Shown: positions 16,349 to 24,307, counted from the stretch's first letter. The stretch: 64,000 bases of DNA from UBA3792 sp045114775 (GCA_045114775.1 JBGULC010000012.1:1-64000), one strand, 5' to 3'. A program made the numbers and translations. Notes: generated by a model from the letters alone, not told the origin.

Positions 16349-16546
16349 ATGAAGAAAAATATTCATCCGTCTTACGGCGAAGCGGTCGTGCGCTGTGCCT
16401 GCGGCGAGACCTTCCTTACCGGCTCCACCAAGGGTGAGCTGAAGGTCGAAATCTGCAGCAAGTGCCACCCGTTCTTCACGGGCCGTCAGAAGCTGGTCGA
16501 CAGCGGCGGACGAGTAGATCGCTTCAAGAAGCGCTACGGTCTGTAA
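16349..16546 (+). CDS. rpmE: 50S ribosomal protein L31, zinc-binding form
   Basis: Ribosomal protein bL31 (65 aa). The zinc ligands C16, C18, C36 and C39 (CAC...CSKC) are all present, marking the zinc-containing paralog that serves as a zinc store. Preceded by GAAGGAGTGATAATAC and followed by a strong terminator, so it is monocistronic; the rho-rpmE order is common in Firmicutes. Confidence 0.97.
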   Translation: MKKNIHPSYGEAVVRCACGETFLTGSTKGELKVEICSKCHPFFTGRQKLVDSGGRVDRFKKRYGL

Positions 16547-16571
16547 GAACAACTTTGAACTCCAACAAAAC

Positions 16572-16601
16572 ACGGGATCGCAATTCGCGATCCCGTTTTT
16601 G
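16572..16601 (+). terminator. Terminator of rpmE
   Basis: 9-bp stem CGGGATCGC/GCGATCCCG with an AATTC loop and TTTTT. Confidence 0.93.
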
Positions 16602-16611
16602 TGTGCGTGCT

Positions 16612-16631
16612 GGACGCCGAGGTCGGCGTCC
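16612..16631. other. Perfect 8-bp hairpin of unknown role
   Basis: GGACGCCG, AGGT loop, CGGCGTCC, between the rpmE terminator and the ansA promoter. There is no T-tract, so it is not a classic terminator. Confidence 0.6.
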
Positions 16632-16659
16632 CCTGCAATTCGTTTATGCAAATCATGCG

Positions 16660-16684
16660 TTTCCCGTTGCAATTTCACGGGAAA
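16660..16684. promoter_or_regulatory. Putative operator over the ansA promoter
   Basis: Inverted repeat TTTCCCG-N11-CGGGAAA whose spacer contains the -35 box TTGCAA; placed to let a dimeric repressor block RNA polymerase. Confidence 0.5.
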
Positions 16685-16695
16685 GGGACTATACT
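16667..16695 (+). promoter_or_regulatory. Promoter of ansA
   Basis: TTGCAA-N17-TATACT. The -10 box ends 6 nt before the ATG at 16702. Confidence 0.75.
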
Positions 16696-16701
16696 GAAAG
16701 C

Positions 16702-17703
16702 ATGAAAAAGATATTATTGATCGGAACGGGCGGTACGATCGCCTCGGAAATGACGGCCGACGGGCTTGCGCCCAAGCTCGGCTCGAATCAGCTCTTAAAC
16801 TACATCCCCCGCGTCAGCGAGATCTGCGACGTGGAGTGCATGCAGCTCATGAGCGTGGACAGCACGAATATGACGCCGGAAAACTGGCTTACGATCGCCG
16901 GCTGCATCGAAGCGTACTACGATTCGTACGACGGCTTTGTCGTGAGCCACGGCACGGACACGATGGCGTACACCGCCGCCGCGCTCTCCTACCTCGTCCG
17001 GCGCTCGAAAAAACCGATCGTGCTGACCGGCGCGCAGAAGCCCATCAGCATGGACGTGACCGACTCGAAGCAGAACCTTCTGGACGCGTTCATCTACGCC
17101 TGCGACGACCGCGCCTGCGGAGTTTCGATCGTGTTCAACGGCAGCGTGATCCTCGGCACCCGCGCAAAGAAGGTGCGTTCCAAGAGCTTTTCGGCGTTTG
17201 CAAGCATCAACTATCCCGAACTGGCTGTGCTGCAGGATGGGCGCGTGCTGCACTACATCGACCTCGGCTACCGTGACCGCGCAAAGTTCTCGCACACGCT
17301 GAACGCGAGCGTGGGACTCGTGAAGCTGATCCCCGGCACGGATGCGGGCATGCTCAGTTACGCGCTCGACCGCTACGACGCCGTCATCATCGAAAGCTTC
17401 GGCGTCGGCGGTCTTCCCGAGGGCACGAACGGCTGTTTCCGTGCGGCGATCGACAAGGGTGTTGCGGCAGGCAAGCAGATCGTCATCACCACACAGGTGC
17501 AGAACGAAGGCTCCAATCTGACCGTCTACCAGGTCGGACATGCCTTAAAGCAGCAGAACATCCTCGAAGCGTACGACATGACGACCGAAGCGGCGGTCGC
17601 AAAGCTCATGTGGATCATGGGCGAAACACGCGATCCGGACCGCGTGCGCGAGCGCTTCTATACGCCGTTGAGCCACGATATCCTGTATACGGAAGCCGAA
17701 TAA
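16702..17703 (+). CDS. ansA: L-asparaginase, cytoplasmic type I, predicted leaderless mRNA
   Basis: Hydrolyses L-asparagine to aspartate and ammonia (333 aa). Both active-site signatures are present: GTGGTIAS with nucleophile T12, and HGTDTMAYT with T85 and D86; the LTGAQKP lysine strand follows. No signal peptide, so cytoplasmic. ATG 16702 is chosen because the conserved N-terminus MKKILLIGTGGT begins there; the frame is open upstream but would cross the promoter. No ribosome site: the -10 hexamer lies 6 nt upstream. A palindrome overlaps the promoter. Confidence 0.95.
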   Translation: MKKILLIGTGGTIASEMTADGLAPKLGSNQLLNYIPRVSEICDVECMQLMSVDSTNMTPENWLTIAGCIEAYYDSYDGFVVSHGTDTMAYTAAALSYLVRRSKKPIVLTGAQKPISMDVTDSKQNLLDAFIYACDDRACGVSIVFNGSVILGTRAKKVRSKSFSAFASINYPELAVLQDGRVLHYIDLGYRDRAKFSHTLNASVGLVKLIPGTDAGMLSYALDRYDAVIIESFGVGGLPEGTNGCFRAAIDKGVAAGKQIVITTQVQNEGSNLTVYQVGHALKQQNILEAYDMTTEAAVAKLMWIMGETRDPDRVRERFYTPLSHDILYTEAE

Positions 17704-17717
17704 ACAAAAATCTTTTG

Positions 17718-17744
17718 CCGCTCCGCTTGAACGGAGCGGTTTTT
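17718..17744 (+). terminator. Terminator of ansA
   Basis: CCGCTCCG/CGGAGCGG stem with a CTTGAA loop and TTTTT. The alaS -35 box begins 2 nt later. Confidence 0.92.
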
Positions 17745-17746
17745 CA

Positions 17747-17775
17747 TTGACAAATTGCCGGTTATTTCATAAAAT
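17747..17775 (+). promoter_or_regulatory. Promoter of alaS
   Basis: TTGACA-N17-TAAAAT. The leader is only about 30 nt, too short for a T-box. Confidence 0.8.
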
Positions 17776-17811
17776 AAAGTTTGATCGTATTTTACGAAAG
17801 GAAACTGATTT

Positions 17812-19608
17812 ATGCGTTCATTAACCGCAAAGGAATTGCGTCAATTGTATCTGGACTTTTTCCGGTCCAAGGGACACGCGGTCATCTCCTCCGCCTCCCT
17901 GATCCCCGAAAACGACCCGACCGTGCTTTTCACGACGGCGGGCATGCATCCGCTCGTGCCGTATCTGATGGGCGAAAAGCACCCGGAAGGCAAGCGGCTT
18001 TGCGACGTGCAGAAATGCGTCCGCACCGGCGACATCGACGAGGTCGGCGATTCCTCGCACTGCACGTTCTTTGAGATGCTCGGAAACTGGTCCTTGGGCG
18101 ATTACTTCAAGAAAGAAAGCATTGCGTTTTCGTGGGAATTCCTGACCGACGAAAAGTGGCTCGGCATTCCGAAGGACAAGCTGTATTTCACCTGCTTCGA
18201 GGGCGATAAGGACGCGCCGCGCGATACCGTCGCGCACGACCGCTGGGTCGAAATGGGCGTGGATCCCAATCACATCGTCTATCTTCCGAAGAAGCACAAC
18301 TGGTGGGGTCCCGCGGGACAGACCGGTCCGTGCGGTCCGGACACCGAGATCTTCTACGACACCGGAAGACCGGCCTGCGGTCCCGACTGCAAGGCGGGCT
18401 GCGACTGCGGCAAGTACCTGGAGATCTGGAACAACGTCTTCATGGAGTACAACAAGGTCGCGGACGGCGTCTTTGAGCCGCTCGAACAGAAGAACGTCGA
18501 TACCGGCATGGGCCTCGACCGCACGGTCGCCACGCTGCAGGGCGTCGAGAGCGTGTTCGACACCGACGCTTTCTCCGGCATCATCGCGCTCATTGCGGAG
18601 CTCTCGCACAAGGGCTATAAAGACGATCCCGAAACGACGCGCGCGTTCCGCATCATCGCGGATCACACCCGCTGCATCGTGTTCATTCTCGGCGATCAGC
18701 GCGGCGTGACCCCGTCGAACGTCGACCAGGGCTATATTCTCCGCCGTCTCATCCGTCGCAGCATCCGCTTCGCGTCGCAGCTCAACATGCCGCGCTACGC
18801 GCTCATTTCGATCGCGGAGAAGATCATCGACCAGTACGGCGAGGTCTACAACGAGCTTCTCGACAACCGCGAAAAGATTCTCTCCGAGCTGCGCAAGGAA
18901 GAAAACCGCTTTGCCGATACGCTGAAGAAGGGTCTCAAGGAGTTCAACAAGCTGATTGCGAACCTCGACGGACAGGCGATCGACGGCGTCTCCGCCTTCC
19001 ATCTCTACGACACCTACGGTTTCCCGATCGAGCTCACGGTCGAGCTTGCAAAGGAGAAGGGCGTCTCGGTCGATGAAGAAGGCTTTAAGGCCGCATTTGA
19101 GGAGCATCAGAAGAAATCCCAGGCGGGCGCCGAACAGCGCTTTAAGGGCGGCCTGGCGGACAACAGCGAAGCGACGGCGGCGCTGCACTCCGCGACGCAC
19201 CTTCTGCAGGCTGCGCTTCGCAAGGTCTTAAACGACGATACCGTGTCGCAAAAGGGCAGCAACATCACCGCGGAACGTCTGCGCTTCGACTTCAGCTTCG
19301 GGCGCAAGGTCACGCCTGAGGAGCTCAAGGAGGTCGAACGTCTCGTGAACGAGGCGATCGCGGCAAAGGTCCCGATCACCTGTGAGGAAATGACCGTTGA
19401 AGAAGCGAAGGCGCAGGGCGCGATCGGCCTCTTCGAGAGCAAGTACGGCGAGAAGGTCAAGGTCTACACGATGGGCAAATTCAGCAAAGAGATCTGCGGC
19501 GGTCCGCACGCGAAGAACACCGGCGATCTCGGACGCTTCGAGATCAAGAAAGAGGAAGCCTCCTCGAGCGGCGTGCGCCGCATCAAGGCTGTGCTGATCC
19601 ATGACTGA
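17812..19608 (+). CDS. alaS: Alanine--tRNA ligase, short form without C-Ala domain
   Basis: Charges tRNA-Ala with alanine (598 aa; the usual bacterial enzyme is about 870). The class II catalytic core is intact (SASLIPENDPTVLFTTAGMHP; FFEMLGNWSLGDYFKKE). The editing domain keeps its zinc and catalytic residues, H459-x3-H463 (HSATH) and C562-x3-H566 (CGGPH), so mischarged Ser and Gly should still be cleared. The chain ends at VRRIKAVLIHD just after the editing domain: no DHHA1/C-Ala region is present, and no remnant of it follows. The motif around QKCVRTGDIDEVGD lacks the HNDLE tract I know from standard bacterial enzymes. ATG 17812 follows AAAGGAAA. Confidence 0.95.
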   Translation: MRSLTAKELRQLYLDFFRSKGHAVISSASLIPENDPTVLFTTAGMHPLVPYLMGEKHPEGKRLCDVQKCVRTGDIDEVGDSSHCTFFEMLGNWSLGDYFKKESIAFSWEFLTDEKWLGIPKDKLYFTCFEGDKDAPRDTVAHDRWVEMGVDPNHIVYLPKKHNWWGPAGQTGPCGPDTEIFYDTGRPACGPDCKAGCDCGKYLEIWNNVFMEYNKVADGVFEPLEQKNVDTGMGLDRTVATLQGVESVFDTDAFSGIIALIAELSHKGYKDDPETTRAFRIIADHTRCIVFILGDQRGVTPSNVDQGYILRRLIRRSIRFASQLNMPRYALISIAEKIIDQYGEVYNELLDNREKILSELRKEENRFADTLKKGLKEFNKLIANLDGQAIDGVSAFHLYDTYGFPIELTVELAKEKGVSVDEEGFKAAFEEHQKKSQAGAEQRFKGGLADNSEATAALHSATHLLQAALRKVLNDDTVSQKGSNITAERLRFDFSFGRKVTPEELKEVERLVNEAIAAKVPITCEEMTVEEAKAQGAIGLFESKYGEKVKVYTMGKFSKEICGGPHAKNTGDLGRFEIKKEEASSSGVRRIKAVLIHD

Positions 19609-20338
19609 TTGGCTCAAATACGAATGGGAATGGAACGAGCGGGAAGCGGTTTTTCAGGTCGATCTTCAATACTGGGAACTGCTTCCCACTTTGGCATACT
19701 CGCAGCTCGTATTTGTCAGCGTTGCGCCGCGTGAGCCGGAAGCGGAAGCCTTTTCCCGTGCCGAGGAACGCCGCGCAACGGCGCTGCAGCATCTTTTGGC
19801 CGAGCGGATCGAAGATGCGGCGATCTTTGTCGGCGGGATCGGCATGAAGAATCTGATCCAGTTCTATTTCTATACGTCCGACGAAGCGCTGATCCATCGC
19901 GTTTCTGCGATCTGCCGTGCCGAGTCGAAGCTTCGCGTCTCCTGTGGGCACGTTGCCGAGCCGCATTACGCGACCTATTACTGTCTTTTGTTCCCCGACG
20001 ACGTCAAACTGCAGTCGGTGGAGAATGCGGCATATATCAAATCGGTCATGCACCGCGACGGCGATCTGAGTCTTGTACGGCGCGTCCGTCTGACCATGGC
20101 GTTCGCCTCCGAGGAAGCCTGCGACGCGTTTCTGGACGAGATCCCCCGGCTGGGGTTCACCATGGGCGGGCGCGAGAGCGTCGGCAATTCGACACATCCG
20201 TACCGCGTCGAGCTGAACGGTTTCTCTTCTCTGCAGCTGAATGAGTTGAACCGGCTGACGACCCGTGCGATCAACGGCGCGCTCATTTACGGCGGCGTGC
20301 TCGACCACATAACGGCGGATCTGATCGACAAGCACTGA
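19601..20338 (+). CDS. DUF695 / RraB-like two-domain protein
   Basis: Protein of 245 aa with an N-terminal DUF695-like domain (about 5-135) and a C-terminal domain resembling RraB, the RNase E inhibitor (about 145-245: LVRRVRLTMAFASEEACDAF, LGFTMGGRESVG, LNELNRLTTRAINGALIYGG). In gamma-proteobacteria RraB binds RNase E; whether this organism has an RNase E/G cannot be seen here. It overlaps the alaS stop by 8 nt, so its expression should follow AlaRS. Function is inferred from domain similarity only. Confidence 0.75.
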   Translation: MTDWLKYEWEWNEREAVFQVDLQYWELLPTLAYSQLVFVSVAPREPEAEAFSRAEERRATALQHLLAERIEDAAIFVGGIGMKNLIQFYFYTSDEALIHRVSAICRAESKLRVSCGHVAEPHYATYYCLLFPDDVKLQSVENAAYIKSVMHRDGDLSLVRRVRLTMAFASEEACDAFLDEIPRLGFTMGGRESVGNSTHPYRVELNGFSSLQLNELNRLTTRAINGALIYGGVLDHITADLIDKH

Positions 20339-20346
20339 AAAGAACA

Positions 20347-20379
20347 TCAAAAAAAGCAGGCGAAACGCCTGCTTGTTTT
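20347..20379. terminator. Bidirectional terminator between convergent genes
   Basis: AAGCAGGCG/CGCCTGCTT stem with an AAA loop, T-rich on both strands; serves alaS-DUF695 and the convergent dockerin gene. Confidence 0.88.
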
Positions 20380-20387
20380 ATACCGGA

Positions 20388-21203
20388 TTATCCGAGCGGA
20401 TCGGCGTAATACGCCAACACAACGTATTGTCCTTGCTTATTCGTGTAATCTCTCATAAGATATCCGATACGCACGCCGCCGGAACGCGACTCCATGACGA
20501 TCGGATCTCCGTCGATCTTGCCGACATAGAGCGCAAGATGATTGCCGAGATTTGTTTCCTGATTCACATAGATCAGAACGCACCCGGGTTTCCAATCCTG
20601 CCAGGAATAGGGATCTGTCTCATGCAGCTGTTCGGGATGATTGGTCTGAAACCATTTCCATGTTCCGTCGCTGTTCTTTTGCGGATAGACAGTTTTCGGA
20701 ATCCCCGCTGCGGCGAAAGCCGCCGATACAAAGCGGCTGCAATCCATTTGTCCCGTACCGGTCCCGTATGGTAATCCCATGTACTGCGCACCGCCGCGAA
20801 ACAGTTTCCTGACGTTTTCGTTCGTTTGCGCTTGAATGAAACGCGCTGCCCATTCCGTCAGATCGTCACCCAAAAACGACTGCTGATTCAGCATTGCAAG
20901 AAGGTCCGCATCGGTTGCGGTCGCGTTAAGCTGCCCGAGTCCCGCGATGCGGCGCAGGATCGCCGCAGCATCGTCCGCTTCGATCGTACCGTTGCAATTG
21001 ACGTCCGAAAGCATCTTGCCGCGTGCAGTGATCCGATAGTCGAGACCGACACAATAGCGCAGCAGGAGGGCGACGTCGGTAGCCGTAACCTTGCCGTCCG
21101 CGTTCGCATCGCCGCTCTCATCGGTTCCGTCTGCGGCAGCGTATACGAATCCCGCAGACGCCATGCAGATGCACAGCAGAAATGCAAGAATCCGTTTTTT
21201 CAT
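20388..21203 (-). CDS. Secreted dockerin + NlpC/P60 cysteine peptidase
   Basis: Exported 271-aa protein: signal peptide 1-23, a dockerin-like domain with two calcium-loop repeats (about 30-89: GDANADGKVTATD and SDVNCNGTIEADD), and a C-terminal NlpC/P60-type domain with C155 (MDCSRF) and H222 (GNHLALYVG). Such peptidases cleave stem peptides of peptidoglycan; the dockerin would dock it to a cohesin-bearing surface protein. No cohesin is encoded in the window. ATG 21203 follows GGAGGCAAT. Own promoter and terminator. Confidence 0.85.
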   Translation of the reverse strand: MKKRILAFLLCICMASAGFVYAAADGTDESGDANADGKVTATDVALLLRYCVGLDYRITARGKMLSDVNCNGTIEADDAAAILRRIAGLGQLNATATDADLLAMLNQQSFLGDDLTEWAARFIQAQTNENVRKLFRGGAQYMGLPYGTGTGQMDCSRFVSAAFAAAGIPKTVYPQKNSDGTWKWFQTNHPEQLHETDPYSWQDWKPGCVLIYVNQETNLGNHLALYVGKIDGDPIVMESRSGGVRIGYLMRDYTNKQGQYVVLAYYADPLG

Positions 21204-21218
21204 ATTGCCTCCGTGACG

Positions 21219-21234
21219 CTATAATCCATTATAG
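21219..21234. promoter_or_regulatory. 16-bp inverted repeat at the transcription start of the dockerin gene
   Basis: CTATAAT-CC-ATTATAG lies between the -10 box (21240-21245) and the ribosome site, across the predicted start point. It could be an operator or a second -10 by chance. Confidence 0.35.
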
Positions 21235-21239
21235 GATTT

Positions 21240-21268
21240 ATTATACACTTTATTCGCCCGTTCCGCAA
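21240..21268 (-). promoter_or_regulatory. Promoter of the dockerin-NlpC gene
   Basis: TTGCGG-N17-TATAAT on the minus strand. Confidence 0.6.
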
Positions 21269-21305
21269 GTACCGTATCTGCTGAAAATGCAGAAATCTGC
21301 GGGTT

Positions 21306-22217
21306 TTACAGGCTTGCCGCGATCTTTGCCGCAAGGCGGACGTTGTTGTAGACGAGCTGAATGTTTGCCGCGAGGCTGGAGCCCTTTGTGATGTCCTTGA
21401 TCTTCGCAAGCAAGAACGGCGTCGTCTCCTTGCCCTTGATTCCCTTTGCCTTCGCCTCTTCGATCGCGTCGTCAATCGCGCGATTGATGACGTCCGCGTC
21501 CATCGAGTATTCCTCCGGGATCGGATTCACCACGAGCATGCCGCCCGGATAGCCGAGCGTCTTCGACGCGTTGATCGCATCGGCGATCTCCTTCGGATCG
21601 TCGCTGCGCCACGGGACCCCGATCCCGCTTGTGCGCGTATAGAACGCGGGCAGCTCGTCCGTTCCGAAGCCGATCACCGGCACACCCTTGGTTTCGAGAT
21701 ACTCCATCGTGAGATTCAGATCGAGGATGCTCTTTGCACCTGCGCACACGACACAGACCGGCGTTTCCGCAAGCTCCTCAAGGTCCGCGGAGATGTCCAT
21801 CGTCGTCTCCGCGCCGCGATGCACGCCGCCGATACCGCCGGTCGCAAACACGCGGATCCCGGCAGCCGCCGCCACGATCATGGTCGCCGCAACGGTCGTA
21901 GCGCCGTCCATCCCCTTTGCAATAAGCATCGGCAGATCCCTGCGGCTCGCTTTCGTGACCTTGTGCCCTTCCCTGCCGAGATAGTCGATCTGCTCGTCGG
22001 TAAGCCCTGCGCAGAGCTTTCCGCCGATGACCGCGCAGGTAGCCGGAACAGCGCCGTTCTCGCGACAGATTCTTTGACAGTTCAGCGCCGTTTCCACATT
22101 CTGCGGATACGGCATCCCGTGGGAAATGATGGTGCTCTCCATTGCAACGATCGGAAGGCCTTTTTTCAGGGCTTCCTCCACTTCCGGCGACAGGCATACA
22201 AGATTGTGATCGATCAT
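21306..22217 (-). CDS. psuG: Pseudouridine-5'-phosphate glycosidase
   Basis: Splits pseudouridine 5'-phosphate into uracil and ribose 5-phosphate (303 aa). Family signatures are ALKKGLPIVAMESTIISHGMP near the N-terminus, the GATTVAATMIVAAAAGI helix and VFATGGIGGVHRGAETTMDIS, then SSLAANIQLVYNNVRLA at the end. ATG 22217 is chosen for the AGAGGAGCAGT ribosome site; the open frame upstream crosses the promoter. The usual partner, pseudouridine kinase PsuK, is not adjacent. Divergent from malQ over overlapping promoters. Confidence 0.95.
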   Translation of the reverse strand: MIDHNLVCLSPEVEEALKKGLPIVAMESTIISHGMPYPQNVETALNCQRICRENGAVPATCAVIGGKLCAGLTDEQIDYLGREGHKVTKASRRDLPMLIAKGMDGATTVAATMIVAAAAGIRVFATGGIGGVHRGAETTMDISADLEELAETPVCVVCAGAKSILDLNLTMEYLETKGVPVIGFGTDELPAFYTRTSGIGVPWRSDDPKEIADAINASKTLGYPGGMLVVNPIPEEYSMDADVINRAIDDAIEEAKAKGIKGKETTPFLLAKIKDITKGSSLAANIQLVYNNVRLAAKIAASL

Positions 22218-22276
22218 ACTGCTCCTCTGTTTCTGCAAAATCCTATATTCTTTCGGGTTCATTTGCATTTTCTGTC

Positions 22277-22304
22277 TTGTATTATAACACATTTGTGATA
22301 AAAT
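22277..22304 (+). promoter_or_regulatory. Promoter of malQ
   Basis: TTGTAT-N16-TAAAAT; overlaps the psuG promoter end to end. Confidence 0.5.
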
Positions 22305-22309
22305 AGAAA
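22281..22309 (-). promoter_or_regulatory. Promoter of psuG
   Basis: TTTCTA-N17-TATAAT on the minus strand. Its -10 box abuts the malQ -35 box. Confidence 0.55.
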
Positions 22310-22348
22310 CAGAATTTTCCATGAATATGAGAAAGAAGGGATACATCT

Positions 22349-23815
22349 ATGAAACGTGCTTGCGGAATCCTGATGCATATCACCTCACTGCCGGGCCGGT
22401 TCGGCGTCGGCACGCTCGGAAAAGAAGCTTTCGCGTTTGTCGATTTTCTGAAGGCCTCCGGACAGACCTATTGGCAGATGCTGCCCGTCAATCCGACCGG
22501 ATACGCCGACTCTCCGTATCAGAGCAGCTCGACGTACGCGGGCAATCCGTACCTCGTCGATCTCGAAAAACTGATCGAAGAAGGACTCTTGACCGAGGAG
22601 GAATGCGACCTCGATTGGGGCGGCGATCCGACCCACGTGGATTACGGCAAGCTCTGGGAAAATCGCTTTGCCGTATTGAGAAAGGCGTTCGCCCGCTTCG
22701 ACCGCGGCGAAATGGCGGACTTCGTGAAGGAAAATGCCTGGTGGCTCGAGACGTATACGCTGTTCTGCGCCGTCAAGTCCTACTTCGGCAACGCGGCATG
22801 GTATGCGTGGCCCGATCCGGAGATCCGGGACCGCGCGCCGGAAGCCGTCGCAAAGTATCAGGCGCTTCTGAAGGATGAGATCGATTTCCAGAGCTTCATC
22901 CAGTATGAATTCGACAAGCAGTGGAAACCGCTGCACGCCTATGCCGCCGAAAACGGCGTCAAGCTGATCGGCGACATTCCGATCTACGTTCCGCACGACA
23001 GCGCGGACGTCTGGGCTGCGCCGGATATGTTTCTGATGGATGAACGGCACAATCCCTCGCTCGTCGCGGGCGTGCCGCCGGATTATTTCTCCGAGCTCGG
23101 TCAGCTCTGGGGCAACCCGATCTACGACTGGGCCAAGCACGAGGCCGACGGGTTCCAGTGGTGGCGCCGCCGTGTCAGCGCGGTTGCGGAGCGCTTCGAC
23201 GTGATCCGCATCGACCACTTCCGCGGGCTGGAAAGCTACTGGGGCGTTCCGTTCGGTTCCGCAGACGCGCGTCCCGGCGCATGGTATCCCGGTCCCGGCA
23301 TGAAGCTTGTCCGCGCAATCAAGGACGCTTGCCCGAACCTCCCGATCATTGCGGAGGATCTCGGTTATCTGACGCCCGAGGTGAAAAAGCTGCTGTCCGA
23401 TTCCGGCTTCCCCGGCATGCGCGTGATCCAGTTCGGCTTCGATCCCTGCGGGAATTCGCGCGAGCTGCCGCACAACTACCCCGTGCACTGCATCGCCTAT
23501 ACCGGCACACACGACAACACGCCGATCATGGGCTGGGTCGCCACCGCTCCCGCGGAGCAGGTCGCGTTCGCCGTCGACTATCTCGGGCTCAACGAGCGCG
23601 AGGGCATGCCGTTCGGCTTTGCGCGCGGCGTTCTGAACTCCGTTGCAGAGCTTGCGATCCTGCAGATGCAGGACTATCTCGGTCTCGGCGACGACTGCCG
23701 CATGAACAATCCGAGCGCGACCGGCTGCTGGACCTGGCGCGCCGAGAAGAAGGACTTCACGCCGGAGCTGAGCGCGCGCATCCATTACTACGCGAAGATG
23801 TCTGCGCGTATCTGA
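22349..23815 (+). CDS. malQ: 4-alpha-glucanotransferase
   Basis: GH77 amylomaltase (488 aa) that transfers maltodextrin segments in glycogen and maltose metabolism. The barrel signatures are complete: LPVNPTGYADSPYQSSSTYA, GDIPIYVPHDSADVW, DVIRIDHFRGLESYW (nucleophile D), IIAEDLGYLTPEV (acid E), and CIAYTGTHDNTPIMGW. ATG 22349 follows AAGAAGGGATA. Monocistronic, with its own terminator. Confidence 0.97.
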   Translation: MKRACGILMHITSLPGRFGVGTLGKEAFAFVDFLKASGQTYWQMLPVNPTGYADSPYQSSSTYAGNPYLVDLEKLIEEGLLTEEECDLDWGGDPTHVDYGKLWENRFAVLRKAFARFDRGEMADFVKENAWWLETYTLFCAVKSYFGNAAWYAWPDPEIRDRAPEAVAKYQALLKDEIDFQSFIQYEFDKQWKPLHAYAAENGVKLIGDIPIYVPHDSADVWAAPDMFLMDERHNPSLVAGVPPDYFSELGQLWGNPIYDWAKHEADGFQWWRRRVSAVAERFDVIRIDHFRGLESYWGVPFGSADARPGAWYPGPGMKLVRAIKDACPNLPIIAEDLGYLTPEVKKLLSDSGFPGMRVIQFGFDPCGNSRELPHNYPVHCIAYTGTHDNTPIMGWVATAPAEQVAFAVDYLGLNEREGMPFGFARGVLNSVAELAILQMQDYLGLGDDCRMNNPSATGCWTWRAEKKDFTPELSARIHYYAKMSARI

Positions 23816-23828
23816 ACATGACAAACGC

Positions 23829-23863
23829 ATACCGCCGGTACCGAAAAGGCCCGGCGGTATTTT
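23829..23863 (+). terminator. Terminator of malQ
   Basis: 10-bp stem ATACCGCCGG/CCGGCGGTAT followed by TTTTC and a T-rich stretch. Confidence 0.85.
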
Positions 23864-24262
23864 CTATTCTTTTTTGCGGCGCAGAAACAATGCTGCCGCT
23901 GCCGATCCGATCGCAAAGCTCATCAGAAGATCGGCTGCCAGACTCCACGTAAAACGGAACGTTTTGAGATATACGCTCATCGCCGCAACGGCAGACGCAA
24001 GCGCAAGAACAGCTGTGATCCCTCCGAAATACCACGCGATCCGATTGTGCGACAGGCCGATATAAACGCCCGCCGCAAGCGCTGCAAGGATCTTGATCAC
24101 CGTATTGCCGATCGGGATCGCCGTTTCCGGAAGCCAGCCGAGATAGATCAGCAGCGTCAGAAGCAGCGTTGACAAAACAAGAGCCGCTGCGCCGATCAGC
24201 GTACCGTAAAGCAGTGGTTTCCATGCGATCTTCGTCCGTTTTTTACGTTTGACAGACGTCAA
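23864..24262 (-). CDS. TIGR04086-family membrane protein
   Basis: Small integral membrane protein (132 aa) with four hydrophobic helices and the conserved PLLYGTLIGAAALV opening of the TIGR04086/DUF3792 family, found in Clostridia close to yajC as here. Function unknown. The TTG at 24262 is preferred because AAAGGGGG lies 8 nt upstream; a GTG at 24271 is in frame but sits on top of that ribosome site. The site is buried in a long hairpin at 24267-24307. Confidence 0.8.
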   Translation of the reverse strand: MTSVKRKKRTKIAWKPLLYGTLIGAAALVLSTLLLTLLIYLGWLPETAIPIGNTVIKILAALAAGVYIGLSHNRIAWYFGGITAVLALASAVAAMSVYLKTFRFTWSLAADLLMSFAIGSAAAALFLRRKKE

Positions 24263-24266
24263 TACA

Positions 24267-24307
24267 AACACCCCCTTTGCCGCATCCTATGCGCAAAAGG
24301 GGGTGTT
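24267..24307 (-). promoter_or_regulatory. Hairpin that buries the ribosome site of the TIGR04086 gene
   Basis: Nearly perfect hairpin of about 18-20 bp: AACACCCCC pairs with GGGGGTGTT, then an inner TTTG/CAAA and GCAT/ATGC stem around a 3-nt loop. The 3' arm contains the AAAGGGGG ribosome site; there is no T-tract after it on the minus strand. Confidence 0.7.

Noticed and set aside
17776..17811. T-box leader for alaS
   Set aside because: The predicted leader is only about 30 nt and lacks the T-box core sequence.
19590..19640. Frameshift that truncated alaS
   Set aside because: No C-Ala-like coding is found in any frame downstream; the next frame encodes a coherent DUF695-RraB protein.
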